Source: Siphonodentalium dalli (lineage: Eukaryota; Mollusca; Scaphopoda; Gadilida; Siphonodentaliidae). From it: a DNA stretch of 64,000 nt. Below are positions 1-12,150 of the stretch, piece after piece. The position numbers and the translations under genes are program-made. The notes under the pieces were generated by a model. That model had not been told where the DNA came from. It saw only the letters and a program-made list of their open reading frames with translations, and did no database searches. The stretch spans positions 268,885,426 through 268,949,425 of the forward strand of contig CP136063.1 of the NCBI GenBank assembly GCA_032622095.1, given 5' to 3'. Position 1 is the first letter of the stretch. Every line of letters starts with the position of its first letter.

Positions 1-1368
1 CCATAATATAACTTTATACCCACAGTTACAGTAGGAAGCCGTATACCCACAGTAGAGTGTATGTTTGAAATTTACAAGATAGGTGTTATACACATAGTAG
101 AACAGGCAAGTATGGTATAAAAACAAATCATGCCATATCATGCTGGTGATCTAGAAGTGTGTAGACTACAATCTCATATCACAAAATAATTCGAACTCTT
201 CTGTCCAGCCGAATATTTTGCAGAATTTTTGGGTGAGGTGTGACATACATGTACATGTAATCTTACATGACAAAGCACTATGACAAATGATAACACAATC
301 AGCCTGATATCATATGCCGTGAACATTTCCACAAATTGCCAGGGTATTTGCGACACCCCTTGTCGAAACAACATTGAATTGTAACCCATTAAGAGGGGCT
401 AAACAATTGAAAACTAACAATGTTTTGGTCTATTGTCACAATAAATCTCAGAAATCTTGCATATATCAACGAAATCATGGCGTCATGCAGACTACTATAT
501 ATATCTTAGAAATATATCGGAAAATATTCCGATATATTGCGCTTTTCTATTTCGTTTTGCCGAATTTTCCTCAGTTTTCTAGATTATATGGAAGATCGGA
601 GGTCAAACCAATATTGACCTATCGCCCATTAAGAGAGCCAAACAAAAGCTTTTTTGTCTATTTTACCAGAAATCTCAGAAATCTTGCTAGCTTTCAATAA
701 ATCGAGACAATTTGATAAGAAATATCTAAAGGTATGTACATTACAATATCTTGGCACAAAAAGTTGTCTCTCTACTTTTGTGTCTCATTTTGGCACATTT
801 TCAAAGAAAAAAAAGAGCATAATTTTGTCTCTTTCAGATCGTTTATATATTTCACCCCTGCATGGTCTTGTCTGGTGCACAATGTCACAACCTTCACTAT
901 GGTGTATCTCAAGCCCGTGTGTGGTGCCGATGTAATACAATCTTATACTCCTGGTGAGCTTTTTGAGTTCGCATGCTCCACTAAAGTGCATCGTAATCGG
1001 GGATGCGCATTCTGGAAGAATTCGATGAGTGGGCGAGACCCGGCGAGTGTCCCCCGTGGTTTATTTGTTTCATTTGGTTCTCCAAAAACAAAAATGAGCT
1101 GAACATGCAGAGATATTTGCAATATCGGACCTCACAGAAACCAATTTCCGTTATTTTCGAAGATTATTTGTACCAGCTGAGCCCCTGTGCCGAATATTGA
1201 CTATATATTACTTTTCTCTCTGCGGGTTTTGTTAATATGAATATTATACATTTCTACCTAGTGATCTCGATGATATTGACTATAATTCGCGGGGGCTGAT
1301 ATGACCCTTTGCGATACAAGATATAAACGAATTCAAAGCATCGCCTTAGCCATAGAACAGTATACCCT
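1..1368. other. gene-free stretch with a small direct repeat
   Basis: No gene is supported here; the short open frames lack codon bias, splice context or recognisable motifs. A diverged direct repeat of about 70 bp is visible: the segments around 387-460 and 624-690 both begin with a CCATTAAGAG-like stretch and end in ATCTCAGAAATCTTGC, about 225-240 bp apart. It may be part of an old dispersed repeat. The rest is AT-rich and unremarkable. Confidence 0.5.

Positions 1369-1433
<65 letters not shown>
1369..1433. repeat. (TA)n microsatellite
   Basis: An almost pure run of about 60 bases of alternating T and A, preceded by a short CACACA stretch. The tyrosine/isoleucine-rich open frame across it is an artefact. 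Confidence 0.95.
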
Positions 1434-1435
<2 letters not shown>

Positions 1436-1650
1436 CTGCTTTCAGCATTAGGCAGACATGACCATATTACCATCATTAGGCAGACATATACAAAAAACTT
1501 TGAAACCGCTCAATTTTAAACACTCTTTCTCTAGTTTTGTTCTAAATGTGACCACCACGCTGTGATCAATTGGAATTTGTGATTCCTCAAGTAATATGAA
1601 ATATACAAATTCTCAGGTCTGCTTAATTCTAAGAGGACCATTGACCATCA

Positions 1651-2285
1651 TTTGGCAGACTGTGACATTATGCAGACCAAATCCGGTCTGCCTATATTTT
1701 GCATGTCAGTCACAACTAGTTATCTGGTGCTTTAATTGTTAACACCTCTCCTTGTTCAACCGATTTAGGTTGTCTTTTGTCTATAAAAGAATGGGATTGA
1801 AAAACAAAATTGTTAAAGGCATTTCAGCCCCGTTAGTTTTGAGACATGTATATTCTGTCGATATATAATTTCATCATTGTGTGGTCGAAACATCCACAGC
1901 GGTCTTGAAAAAATAAACTTTTCTGGTTTTTGCATTTTTATGTATAGGATGCAGCAGAAAAGAAGATAACAGGTCAAATGTCATTATAACATCGAACAAT
2001 CTGGTGTATACATCGAAATTGAGTACAAATTTCGGGATTGAAAAAAGACCGCACAATGATGAAACTGTATAACGATCGAATATACATGTCTCAAAATTAT
2101 CGGGGCGGAAATGCCCTTAACAAGAATTTTTTCAATCCCATCATTTTATAAACAAAAGAAAACCTAAATCCGTTGAACAAGGAGAGGTGTTAACAATTAA
2201 ATCGCAAGATAACTAGTTGTGACAGGCATGCAAAAATTAGGCAGACCTGATTTCGTCTGCATAAAGTCGCGGTCTGCCTAATGAA
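1651..2285. mobile_element. foldback (long-palindrome) MITE-like element
   Basis: Two arms of about 240 bp (roughly 1651-1893 and 2048-2285) are inverted copies of each other, separated by a loop of about 155 bp. Matching landmarks include the outer GGCAGAC motif, CACAACTAGTTATCT, GTTAACACCTCTCCTTGTTC, and GAGACATGTATATTC near the loop. The arms differ by scattered substitutions, so the insertion is old. No transposase is encoded. The motif TTAGGCAGAC also occurs just outside the left arm at 1448 and 1476, so the element may extend further or have been built from smaller repeats. I could not define a clean target duplication. It could be a non-autonomous DNA transposon or a foldback element. 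Confidence 0.8.
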
Positions 2286-4600
2286 AGTTTCATCAAAATC
2301 CACCAAATATATCGGAAAATATGACATATATTAGGGGGGGACTTTCTTTTTTTGATATGTTTATATATAGCAAAATAGCTCTTTCAGTGCGATGTCAATT
2401 AACATAGGTCAAGGTCAAGGTCATTTTAGGATCAAGGTCACGGACATCGAACCCCCGCATCAACTTGACAACAAATTTGGTTGATGTCCGATCTGAACTT
2501 TACCCACCATGTCGACCCATGTTAAAATGGACTTCTAATCATATATACATCGCTGTCACCGTCGGTGACGAGCGACTTCCAAAAAAATCCAGCGTGCCGA
2601 TGTCGACCAGAAAGCTGGCAGCCCGCCAATTCCTTTCATGCGACGCTAACCATGAAAGCATTTCAGCGCGTTCAGGCTAAATTGGTTCAATTATTTATCT
2701 CGAGCGAAATCACATGCCGAGAAATGTCTGTCCGCCTGTACTTTTGGGAGACGGGAAGTTATCGACAGATGTTTCAGCCTGTTAGGGTGGATACACACAT
2801 GCATGTAATCTCTGTAAATGTCGTGTATTTGTCGTTTTACATGGACCATACAGACCATGTAATATGTGTCTGCTGACAACCCAATCATTGCGGCTATGTT
2901 TGACCACAGTGAGCCAAGCTCTCGACGTGCAGAGAGTCGTTGACTGAACGAAGTCGTCAGGCCGCTTAAAATAATTGTTCGCGCGATAACCCAAATGTTG
3001 GACTTTCTGTTTAAATTATTGTCAGTCTTCTCTTGATTTTTGTAGCAGTGATGGCCCCAGGATTTCCCTAACGCAGGGGCTATGATGTCATGATGCTATC
3101 GACTGGTGGGGTGGGGGCATGCAGCACCCTGAGTCCTGACCCCCCCCCCCCACCCATGAAGCCACTCCTGACTTATAAATATCGTAGTTGACAGTCATTA
3201 CTGTCGTGTCTGTTTGCTACGCGTGATTAATATAATATTCAGCAATTTATGCTATTCATATAATTATGAAAATAGTATTACAGCTTTAAATTTGAGAGTA
3301 CAGAAGGTGGTGTTGCTGTGTGTCTTCATTCGGGGAAAAGGGTTGTCTAGCTCTACGAGTTCCCAACTACGCAACCTCTCTTGTGTTATATATGTATACG
3401 CAAAATTTACAACTATGGAATATTTATGTTAAACATATTGTACATTCATGCCAAGATAATCCCGGCTTATACTAAATCCCTTAGTTATTCGAAGCTTTCG
3501 AGAACCAGCCCCTCCCCAATCATGGATTATGGTCCAAAATGTTATAATTTAAGCACAAGCTAAAATTGTGACAGTTGGGAACTTGTTCAACCTTTGGTTT
3601 GAGAAGCATAGTGTTATGTAAATTTAGGGTGAAAAATTGGGGGGGGGGGGGTGTCACTCTTTTTACTCGCTGTACCTGCATTAATTTTTTGGCGCTGTAA
3701 TGGATATTTGCATGGAAATCCCAATTGAATGTTATCACATGAGCGCGCTTTGAAACTATCCGAGGAATCTCAACGAACCGGTATTGTCTGTCTTAATTTT
3801 CCAATGCCTGTTATTCAAGGCCTGAGAGCACCATATCGGATTGTTAATGGAACATTAAACACTCGTGTATCGCAATCGCCGTAAAAGAGCTTCAAATTCT
3901 GCACATTTTATTTTTATTTTGGATGATCCTGAAATGACGAGAAACAAATCAAGTATAAAATCGACGGACTCAAATCCACTTTTCCAAATGAATTAAAACT
4001 CGTGAAAAACAGCAACAGATATCAGACAGGATTTATTCATTTCGGCATCCATGAAAGCATTTATGACTGGCCTGAAATTTCTTGATAGCAGTCAGTTTGA
4101 TAATGGCTTATAACTGCTCACTTGTCTGGCCTGTTGAAATTGTCCGATCGCGCGCAGGCGACTAATGCTATCAATGATTGGTGTGACCATGTAAAATACA
4201 TGGATTTTACATACAGAAATTACATGCATGTGTGTATCCACCCTTAGGGCTGACTCGTTAAACATTTTGTCTGGAACGAAATTAAATGCCGCTGAGAGGG
4301 GGCGCATTATTCCAAAGCGCGATAACATGGGAACGGCATAACGCACATGCGCGTGCAATGTATCGATGGAAAGGTTACTTAAATATTTTATTGTATACCT
4401 CCTTGTAGGAGAAGAATATATACATACATGGAAATATATATTATACAGCAAATGGAGATAATTAAGAAAACAGAACCGTTGGGTGGCTGATCGAATGCGT
4501 CATATCTTGAAGAGACCGGTCCATGTGAATGCGATTTTGTTTTATGCGCAAACAATAATTTATTTACACAAAGTAATTGTTACTGGATCAGATGACACAT
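2286..4600. other. gene-free stretch with dispersed-repeat fragments
   Basis: No gene is supported. Visible items are a cluster of AAGGTCA half-sites at 2405-2440, homopolymer C and G runs (about 3140 and 3640), and a 33-bp inverted pair at 2784-2816 and 4212-4244 differing at one position. Weaker similarity continues inward from that pair, which suggests two oppositely oriented copies of one old dispersed repeat. Confidence 0.5.
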
Positions 4601-5320
4601 CCCATAAATGAAGTTAGCCATGTCGAGAATTATAGTTTCTATGTTGTTGTCAAGTTCGGCGGGTGAGTTAATTGGCTCACCACCCAGAAGCAGGGCTAAC
4701 AGAGACATATCATCTCTAGAATATATGCACAGAAAGGTCGAGAGACCAACCTCATCAAGAATGTGTTCACAAAACGACTTCCGAAGGGCAAGTGAATTGG
4801 CTGCTGTACAATAACGAAGGGCGTGTGATATATCCCGTTACCACAAGCGCGACACGTGCGATCATTAGAAAATGTAGTTCTGTTGAGCAGTAGAGCGAGA
4901 TTTTTCAGAGCTTTAGACGCCGCCAGGGTGCCTTTTCAGCAATGTCCAAATACTCCAAAATGACAGTGGATCATTGTGCACAATGCGAAACAAATCAAGT
5001 GATGTATCTCGGTCCACTGTAGTTTTCCATTGTATAACATAGTGTGACTGTACTGTTGATTTGCGGAAGTGCTTCCATGTTGATTTAGAAGGAAATTCGC
5101 CAGTCGCAACGAAAGTATCCAGATGCGCGTGTATATTGTATTGCCGAAGTAACTGTGTAATGTCGGACACAAACCCTGTTGTCGCACGTCCGAAGAGGCT
5201 CTGTAAGAAGAATTTATGTAAGAAAATTCGCAGTGGTTCCTGGTGCCCATCGGGAAGGTAAATTAGATCAGCGAGGAATGAAAGTTTCTGTATGTGTATT
5301 TCGTTTTCGAGTGGCATAAG
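4600..5320 (-). pseudogene. LINE (non-LTR retrotransposon) ORF2 C-terminal fragment
   Basis: On the minus strand 5317-4913 encodes a segment that aligns well with the C-terminal part of the LINE ORF2 at 33.8-34.3 kb. Shared landmarks are E-IHI-KL near the start, a FGR--(T/S)GF segment, TGxFP followed by W, and NDPLSFW versus SDPLNFW. After a frame break the strand continues with a CxxC zinc-knuckle-like segment (TCRACG, about 4850) and a terminal helix-rich tail reaching about 4608. Only the 3' end of the element is present, the usual 5'-truncated LINE outcome. The endonuclease and reverse transcriptase domains are missing. It is a dead copy of the same family as the 33.8-37.8 kb element, more degraded at its 3' end. 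Confidence 0.75.
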
Positions 5321-5790
5321 ACCTAACAGTGTTAATTAATTGTGAAGTAGGCACGTTTTCGTTATGTTTAGTTCACATATAATGTTTGCGACATTATACT
5401 TTAGATGTATGAAATTCATCATGCCTACACACCATGAAGCCAACCCCTCGTCTTTTGTGATAAAGGCTCGAGTAAAGCGTATTATTATATTGTATGTGAG
5501 AACCCTCACGACGGATGATGGCTAATCAGCAATGGCTTGACCATGATTGCTAGATTCGGGTGATACAGAATGCATTCCTATTCAGAGTTGTATTTACTAT
5601 TCATCAAACAATGGACCACATAGTTGTTATTTTGTGGTTTTCTGTATGCCATTGCTTGTGGCAGAAGCACATTATATTACATAATCAATCAACCATATTA
5701 TTTTACATATATATTAATACATGTAAATACATATCATAGTGCATGTAAATTTTGTATCATAAAAAGTCTTGAACGTGAAGTTACCTTACT
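5321..5790. other. no feature seen
   Basis: AT-rich sequence between the LINE fragment and the duplicated cassette. No coding, RNA or repeat structure stands out. Confidence 0.4.
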
Positions 5791-6530
5791 TCCTTCTGAT
5801 TGTGAATGATGGAGTCCATCTCATAGTATATTATTATGGGCCCATAGTGGTAGCCCCATACAGACTCGAAAGTTGAAGAAAACACTAATTTCCATATGCA
5901 TATCAGCATCTCTGTCCTTGGTGTCCCAATAATTGGTGCCTCACTCCCAGAGCTCTAGTATATTCTATTAAAGCTCAAATGATTTACGCTTAAGCGCAAA
6001 TGATTTATGCTTAAGCATAGAGGTTGTTTGCGCTTAAGCGTAAATCATTTGCGCTTAAGTGCAAATGCCTAACACTAACTTATTTCCTTCTGATTGTGAA
6101 TGATGGAGTCCATCTCATAGTATATACCATTTTCATGGCCATAAAAAGGGAATTAGGGGTTACTGGGGTGGTGTGGGGGCTTGCTTTCATCATATGGTGT
6201 ACTTATTGACTTGAAATAGGCGGAAAAAACCCTATTTTCATATTATCAGCATCCCTGTCCCCAAGAATTTGTGTCTACATCCCAGAGATCTAGTATATTT
6301 TTGATAAAAAGACACATCCTGCACAGATCTATACCATTTCCATGGTCATAAAATGTATAGAGGGGTTACTGGGGATTGCTTCCCTCAATTGGTGGCCCTA
6401 CACAGACTTGAGTGATTTGTTTAGGCCTGTGCCATTTAAAATTAATTCAGAGGGGATCAATGCATATTAATGCTTAAGCACAAATGATTTACGCTTAAGT
6501 ATAGAGGTTGTTTGCGCTTTTTTTGTCAGA
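5791..6530. repeat. imperfect tandem duplication with GCTTAAGC palindromes
   Basis: A cassette of roughly 300-350 bp is repeated about two and a half times. A 40-bp stretch around ATGGAGTCCATCTCATAGTA occurs at about 5791-5831 and 6087-6127. The CATATCAGCATC...CAGAG(A/C)TCTAGTATAT block recurs near 5895-5965 and 6240-6300. A partial third copy follows to about 6530. Between them the palindrome GCTTAAGC occurs at 5988, 6009 and 6032 within a larger inverted arrangement. No coding potential. Confidence 0.7.
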
Positions 6531-8955
6531 ATAAAGTTTGTATGTCAATGCACGCAGGTTTAACATGGTTCGAAACTATCGTATCCTATTAACATTTGAC
6601 GATCTTTGTGGTGCGTGTAATGTATATAATATACACTCTATGGGCCATAGTCTGGCAGCGCAAAAATAAGAAGCACACAATGGCGATGTAGCTACGACTG
6701 ATAATAGGACAACATGCGGTGGGAGATCCCATTTTCCTTTGGGTGTGTTGGCCTCTGAATATGCTTGGATTCGTTAGATTATAAATAAAGACTATTCGCA
6801 AAAATTGTTTCAATTAATGTCGATCGCAATGTGTCTGGGGGGGGATGTATTCCAAATTGTTCTGATATTATTCAATTTTCATTTATATGATTCCGCGAGC
6901 GACCATAAGGCCACTGTTAATTAAATTTCTGTTTTAGCGTCATTCGCCGCGTTTTGATTTTCGCCGAAAATAGCGCAATCCGTTTATTATTTCACCTTGC
7001 GGGCGTTAAATAAACTTTTGTTGTACCTCTCAACAAGCAGCGATCCAATCGACCACAAATATGTGTGGTTAGTTTTCGTACGGAAGTATACACTGCCATC
7101 TTCGGTGTCAAAACAAGGTCACATTTAACTTATCGCATAAATGTTGATCAAATTACATATTCCCGAAGTTTACAGAGTGAAAATTACTCATTTTGACGCT
7201 GAAAAAACTGTTGAGGAGTTCATAATAAATGTAAAGTGGGACAGTCACAATGCTTGAAATATTAGCATAGATCAAATTCGGTCCTTGGAAGTTGGAAATG
7301 ACTGGAGTGCAATGGTGTCATTGGATTTGACATCAATTTCTGAAATCAAATTACTCGAACTAAAAAGAGATGTTGCGTCAGGTAGCCTACATTATTTAAA
7401 AGTGGCTCTGAAAGATAATGTTACAAACAAAAACAGTAAATACTATGACTCATGTGAAAGTTGTGGAACTGAACTGTTTATTTCAGTATTAAAAATATCA
7501 ATGAAATTGAATCTGTTAATAGTTAGATATTCAAACCCCCATGCCCTTGGATCCCCTGAACTAGTATATCATGTCATGAATCTATTCAAAATCTGACAAC
7601 TTGTTCATGTTTTGACTTATAGTATTCTGATGGGGAATTGTTTACCGGTATAACATAATATTAAACAGACAATGCAGGGCATAAATTTCTTTGTTAATAC
7701 TTGTTTCTAAATAATCCATTTGACAATTACTAGTAGGCATGGTCCCATCAAGATTTTTGTGTACCGATAATTGCAATAAAATTGTTTTGATTAACCGAGA
7801 GATATACCGGTACCAAGATTGTAAGCAAATCAAAGCAAAATTGTCTCATCTCAATCATGCAATCACAAGCTTGGACCCTAACCTACAGTTAAATACATTG
7901 TTATGCCTACAGTTAAATACATTTTTAAGGAATAGGTATTTTATATTTATACTTATAAATATATCACCTGCATTGTTATTTTCAATGTTTCCTGTCAGAG
8001 TATGGTCGCTGTGGGCATAGCCACAGTAGAGATTCTGACACAAACTAGATCCCCTGGAAATATTTAATGATTAATAATCACCGCATTATGCTTTCTTATA
8101 TGGAAATCTCGATTGACGCTAAACAGAAATTTAATTAACAGAGGACTAAACGTAAGATATAACAACCCACTGTGCATTTCTATATATGGAAACTGAAAGT
8201 GAAACACGTCTGCTCGGTGCGTCTTTCTCGGAATTGATCACATTATATTTATCAAGTGGTTAGACTGTTTTCACTTTCTGGTTGACACAATTCAAGCACT
8301 TTCATCCGATGATCCGAAACAAAAATGCTTTCATACTGAGCATTGTCTTCAGTTTATTGTATACACAACTGGTGACTCAATACAAGGAAGTAAATGAGAA
8401 AACATCAGAAAGCTTCTTATTGGCAAACTAGTGTGTGTATGAACTATTTAGGTATCGGTACAGTATTATTATGCAGGGGTCTCAATTTACTCTCTGCTTC
8501 CTGGCGTGCCTATACAATTTTAAAACTTTCTCGGACCCCCCCCCCCCATCCCACCACGGGCATTTCACCTTAACAAATACATATCCGGTTATCATGGCCG
8601 TGACCGTTTATGGAAATTGCATGACCCGTTAACCGTAAACAGACAATGCAGCATTGAAATGAGAAATGAACGGCGATTTAAATGTGGTCGTGGGATTTTG
8701 ACCGCGAGAAAAATTCAGCAAATTGCATGAACCCCAATGGGGTTCATGTGGAGTTTGCTGAATTGTTATCGTGGTCAAAACCCATGACCATGTTGAATCC
8801 GCAGTTTATTATTTATATTTATATACTTAAAATTCATTATCAACAAGGATGTTTTTCCCACTATTTATTCAACGGTATGTCAATGTAGGCATATATTGCT
8901 GGGGTTAACCTCAGTTAATTCAAGTGGTTAACCGGTCATGAAAATCCCGTACGTA
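6531..8955. other. gene-free stretch
   Basis: The longest open frame (7285-7596, plus, 103 codons) has no recognisable domain, no convincing splice signals and ordinary AT-rich composition, so I do not call it a gene. Short homopolymer runs and a small inverted repeat around 8710-8770 (GAACCCCAATGGGGTTC) are the only structures noticed. Confidence 0.4.
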
Positions 8956-9168
8956 CAGTAATGCCCTAATTAATCGACTGCATAATCACAGCAGAATTAT
9001 GGGTGACTTTTCAGGATTCAGTTGGAAAATATGGCTTGCTGCCATTCATCGGAAAGCTCTCGCCTGGATCTTTCCGATGAGTGGCAACAAGCCATATTTC
9101 CGACTAAATCCTGAAAAGTTACCCATAATTCTGCTGTGGTTATGGAGTCGATAATTAGGCCATTACTG
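8956..9168. mobile_element. palindromic MITE, TA target duplication, CAGTAATG ends (copy 1)
   Basis: A 213-bp nearly perfect palindrome. It begins CAGTAATG and ends CATTACTG, and is flanked by TA on both sides (8954-8955 and 9169-9170). Arms of about 95-100 bp pair almost completely, for example GCAGAATTATGGGT on the left against ACCCATAATTCTGC on the right, with a loop around 9060-9075. A second copy lies at 33346-33551. TA duplications with CAGT-type ends are typical of Tc1/mariner-related non-autonomous elements; the superfamily assignment is an inference from the ends only. No coding capacity. Confidence 0.85.
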
Positions 9169-10400
9169 TAGGCCCTAACCATTTCAGCCCCACAAATACA
9201 TCTTTTTCTTTTCACTTGTTACCACATAAATTATAATTGCTTTCTCAAGTCTTCGAATATCGTATTGTCACATACATGTATTACTAGTAATAGCTGGTAA
9301 TGGGCCTACCTCGAATCGATTCACCACTACCATTCCATATAGTAATAATAGTAGTATGTATATAATATTCAGGGTTGTGGTGCATTTAACATCTGGTTCT
9401 ATTTTATTGTACTAAGAATACAAACATTCTGTTGCATGGGATTATCTAAATTGTACCATCAGACTATCACCCCATGCCATCACTATTATTAGGCACCATC
9501 ACTATTATTGTTTTTGATGTAAAATACCACCTATCACTATTAATCGGCCATCACTATTATTAGGCACCTAAGAGTAAGCAATTACGCGTCATTTTCCAAT
9601 AAAAATAACACAATTCGGCAGCGGATAGAATATCCTTTAATTACTTAACCAAAAGCCTGTGCAAATATTTCTGTAACCATTGTTGTTGAATTTGTGAAAA
9701 TTATTCTGATTTGAAAGTTCCGACCGCGGTACGCTAAACGTTATTCCTCACTGGTAAGTTATATAGTGTTGAAACGATTGACTACGTGGTCATTCTCTGA
9801 ACAGGGAATAAACTCAAATGGCACATATCTACAACTATAGTGAATCACTGTTCAATAGGTTTCTTATAGTGTCCTATAATAATTCTGGTTCTAACATCAA
9901 GAGAGCTAATAACAAAATTCATTGATGTAGAACTGAATGCTCTTTTTATTTATTTAATATTGCTAATGACATTTACCCTATGTTACAAAAGTATACAAAC
10001 CAGATATATGCCTTGCAAGGAGATGATTAACGACCTCTGTGCCCATTGGTAACTGCTATAAACAATAATGCTATTATCAGAGCTAGATGTTAGCTACACC
10101 ATTCATATGTAAGGGTTATTATAGCACCTGGAGAAGAGCATATATGTCTGTACAATATGGTTCAATGCACCATAAGTTCACCCCTAATCAACATATTGGA
10201 CCTTTTCAACACATTTTATTCCCAGTCACCAAGGAAACTTGCTCACTGAATTTGAGTTAAAGGGCCAAGTGGATTTTGAGGGAAACAAAATAAACTGGCA
10301 GAAGAAACTAAGCTCCCTAATCCACCATGATTGGCATATAGGCAGTGAATTAAATCACTCCATCATATTACAAACCTGTAGATAAAATTTGAGCTAAATC
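9169..10400. other. no gene seen; small CACTATTATTAGGCAC repeats
   Basis: A short run of imperfect repeats of CATCACTATTATTAGGCAC lies at about 9478-9570. Nothing else was recognised. Confidence 0.4.
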
Positions 10401-11045
10401 GACCATGGGGTTTTTGTGAAGCCACTTGAAGAAAAATTGACCCAAAAGACATCACCTGCTACTAATTGGTGAGCCAGTCACATGCGAGAAATAGAGCAAC
10501 ATATTCATGAGTATTGTCCACAAGTAAAATTTGAAATTGGTATCTCACACCATCCTTGTACAAACTAAAGAATGAAAATGATTTTACCCACAACAAACCC
10601 CACCCATCTGCCACTAATTGGCGGACAGGTCCCATGGATGAACTCAATCCGCTGATGAGTTTTATCCATATTTAAACTATTGAGTTGATACCTTGATACG
10701 ATATTGAGTTAAAATGAGCACTACTTCTGAAGGATTAGGGGTTCTAGCCCATAATCAAAAATAGCCCATAAGCCTGTGATGGGCGACTATTTTAGCTCCT
10801 AAACCGCAAATGTTAACTCAGACGGATGGACAGACAGACCACAGACGCCGGGACACACGACGACTCGACAACACAGATGCCGACATTATGTCTACCACTG
10901 ATGTGGGTACACATAATATAAAGTTTTCGAGAAAATCTGTTCATAACTGTGACCAGTAGGGTGTGCCAAATCCAAAAGTTGACGCCGTACAGACGGACGC
11001 CAACTGACGGCAATAACTCAGCTTGACTGTGTCAAGTTGGGTTAA
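10400..11045. repeat. dispersed repeat ending in a CTTGAC/GTCAAG hairpin
   Basis: The segment has the look of an interspersed non-coding repeat: GACGGATGGACAGACAGACC-type stretches near 10820 and 10990, and a terminal 15-bp stem-loop CTTGACTGTGTCAAG at 11022-11036. A related stem-loop (CTTGACTTCGTCAAG) ends another repeat at 12128-12142. Boundaries are approximate. A Helitron-like 3' end is possible but not shown. Confidence 0.4.
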
Positions 11046-11444
11046 AAATTAACTATTTATGACAAAATCTATTAACATATATTTTTATTATTCATAGTTA
11101 AACTTCAATTTTGACAGGTCGTGGACAATTCGGTAACTGATATTCACCTTAATTATTTCATACTTGGTAACATAAATTCAAGTTTAAATGCATGCGTATT
11201 CAATCAGACTTTTCGCTCTTGTGACATGCTATATGGGCATTATATTATATATATATAGCCATGACAGACAGACATTTACTTCTGTTATCTTTCAAAATGT
11301 ATGTTAATCTTTTAGTCATTTACTTATAACTATTTAAAAAATGAAAGTGTCAATGACACTGTAGCTTAACTTGCTTTTAATGAATAATTACTGATACCTG
11401 TCGGACATCAGAACGTAGTGAGGATACCTGTGCTAAAATAAATG

Positions 11445-11735
11445 CCCTTTGATGTTAACCACGTTGACGGTTGTGGATGAGAACATTAACTTTAATGAGA
11501 AAGCAAGCATATGTTTACCTCCTTTATTTAATGGCAAAACATTTAACTTCCATGACAAAACATGCAGGCCAACGTTAACCTCCTTGATGCATGCAGATGA
11601 CAACATTAACATCCACGAAACAGCAAGCCAATATTAACCTCCCTGATCCCTGCAAACGACAACATTAACTTCCATGACAAAACATGATAATATTAACCTT
11701 CTAGATGCCTGCTGATAACAACATTAACTTCAATA
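11445..11735. repeat. diverged tandem repeat, unit about 60-65 bp
   Basis: Four to five imperfect copies share ACATTAAC and CCATGACAAAACATG segments and a TTAACCTCC(T/C)TGATGC segment. The open frame through it is repeat-derived. Confidence 0.65.
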
Positions 11736-11789
11736 ACAAAGAGTATCATGCTCCGAGCAACATATGTTTTGTAAAAAGTTTTGAAAGGG

Positions 11790-12150
11790 ATTTAAGAGCA
11801 AAATCCAAGATGGCCGTCGGCGACCATGTTTTTAAAATGGGCGTGGTCAAAATCTACGTTCCCATCCACATGTAAATGTCAATGTACACAGCAAATTTCA
11901 AGAAGATCGGATGAAAAATGTTGCTGTAGCCGTGCTAAAGGATTTGAGTGCAAACATCCAAGATGGCCACCGCTGCCATGTTTTTTAAATGGGTGTGGCC
12001 AAAATCACTCGCTCCCTTCTACATGTCAATGTACACAGCAAATTTCATGATGATTTGATGAAAGATGTGGGCTGTAGCCCGTGCTAAAGGAAATGTTAAC
12101 AGACGCGGCACGATGGCCATAGCATATCTTGACTTCGTCAAGTTATGCTA
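11790..12150. repeat. dimeric dispersed repeat with terminal hairpin
   Basis: Two copies of a unit of about 145 bp start near 11808 and 11960. Each contains CCAAGATGGCC, then CCATGTTTTT(A)AAATGGG, then TCAATGTACACAGCAAATTTC, then GTAGCC(C)GTGCTAAAGGA. The block ends in the stem-loop at 12128-12142 followed by TTATGCTAA. This kind of repeat is a dispersed non-coding element; the open frame at 11826-12050 is an artefact. Confidence 0.7.

Noticed and set aside
9018-9215. Minus-strand frame resembling the end of the LINE frame at 33.4 kb
   Set aside because: Both frames read through copies of the same palindromic MITE; the resemblance is due to that element and not to a protein.
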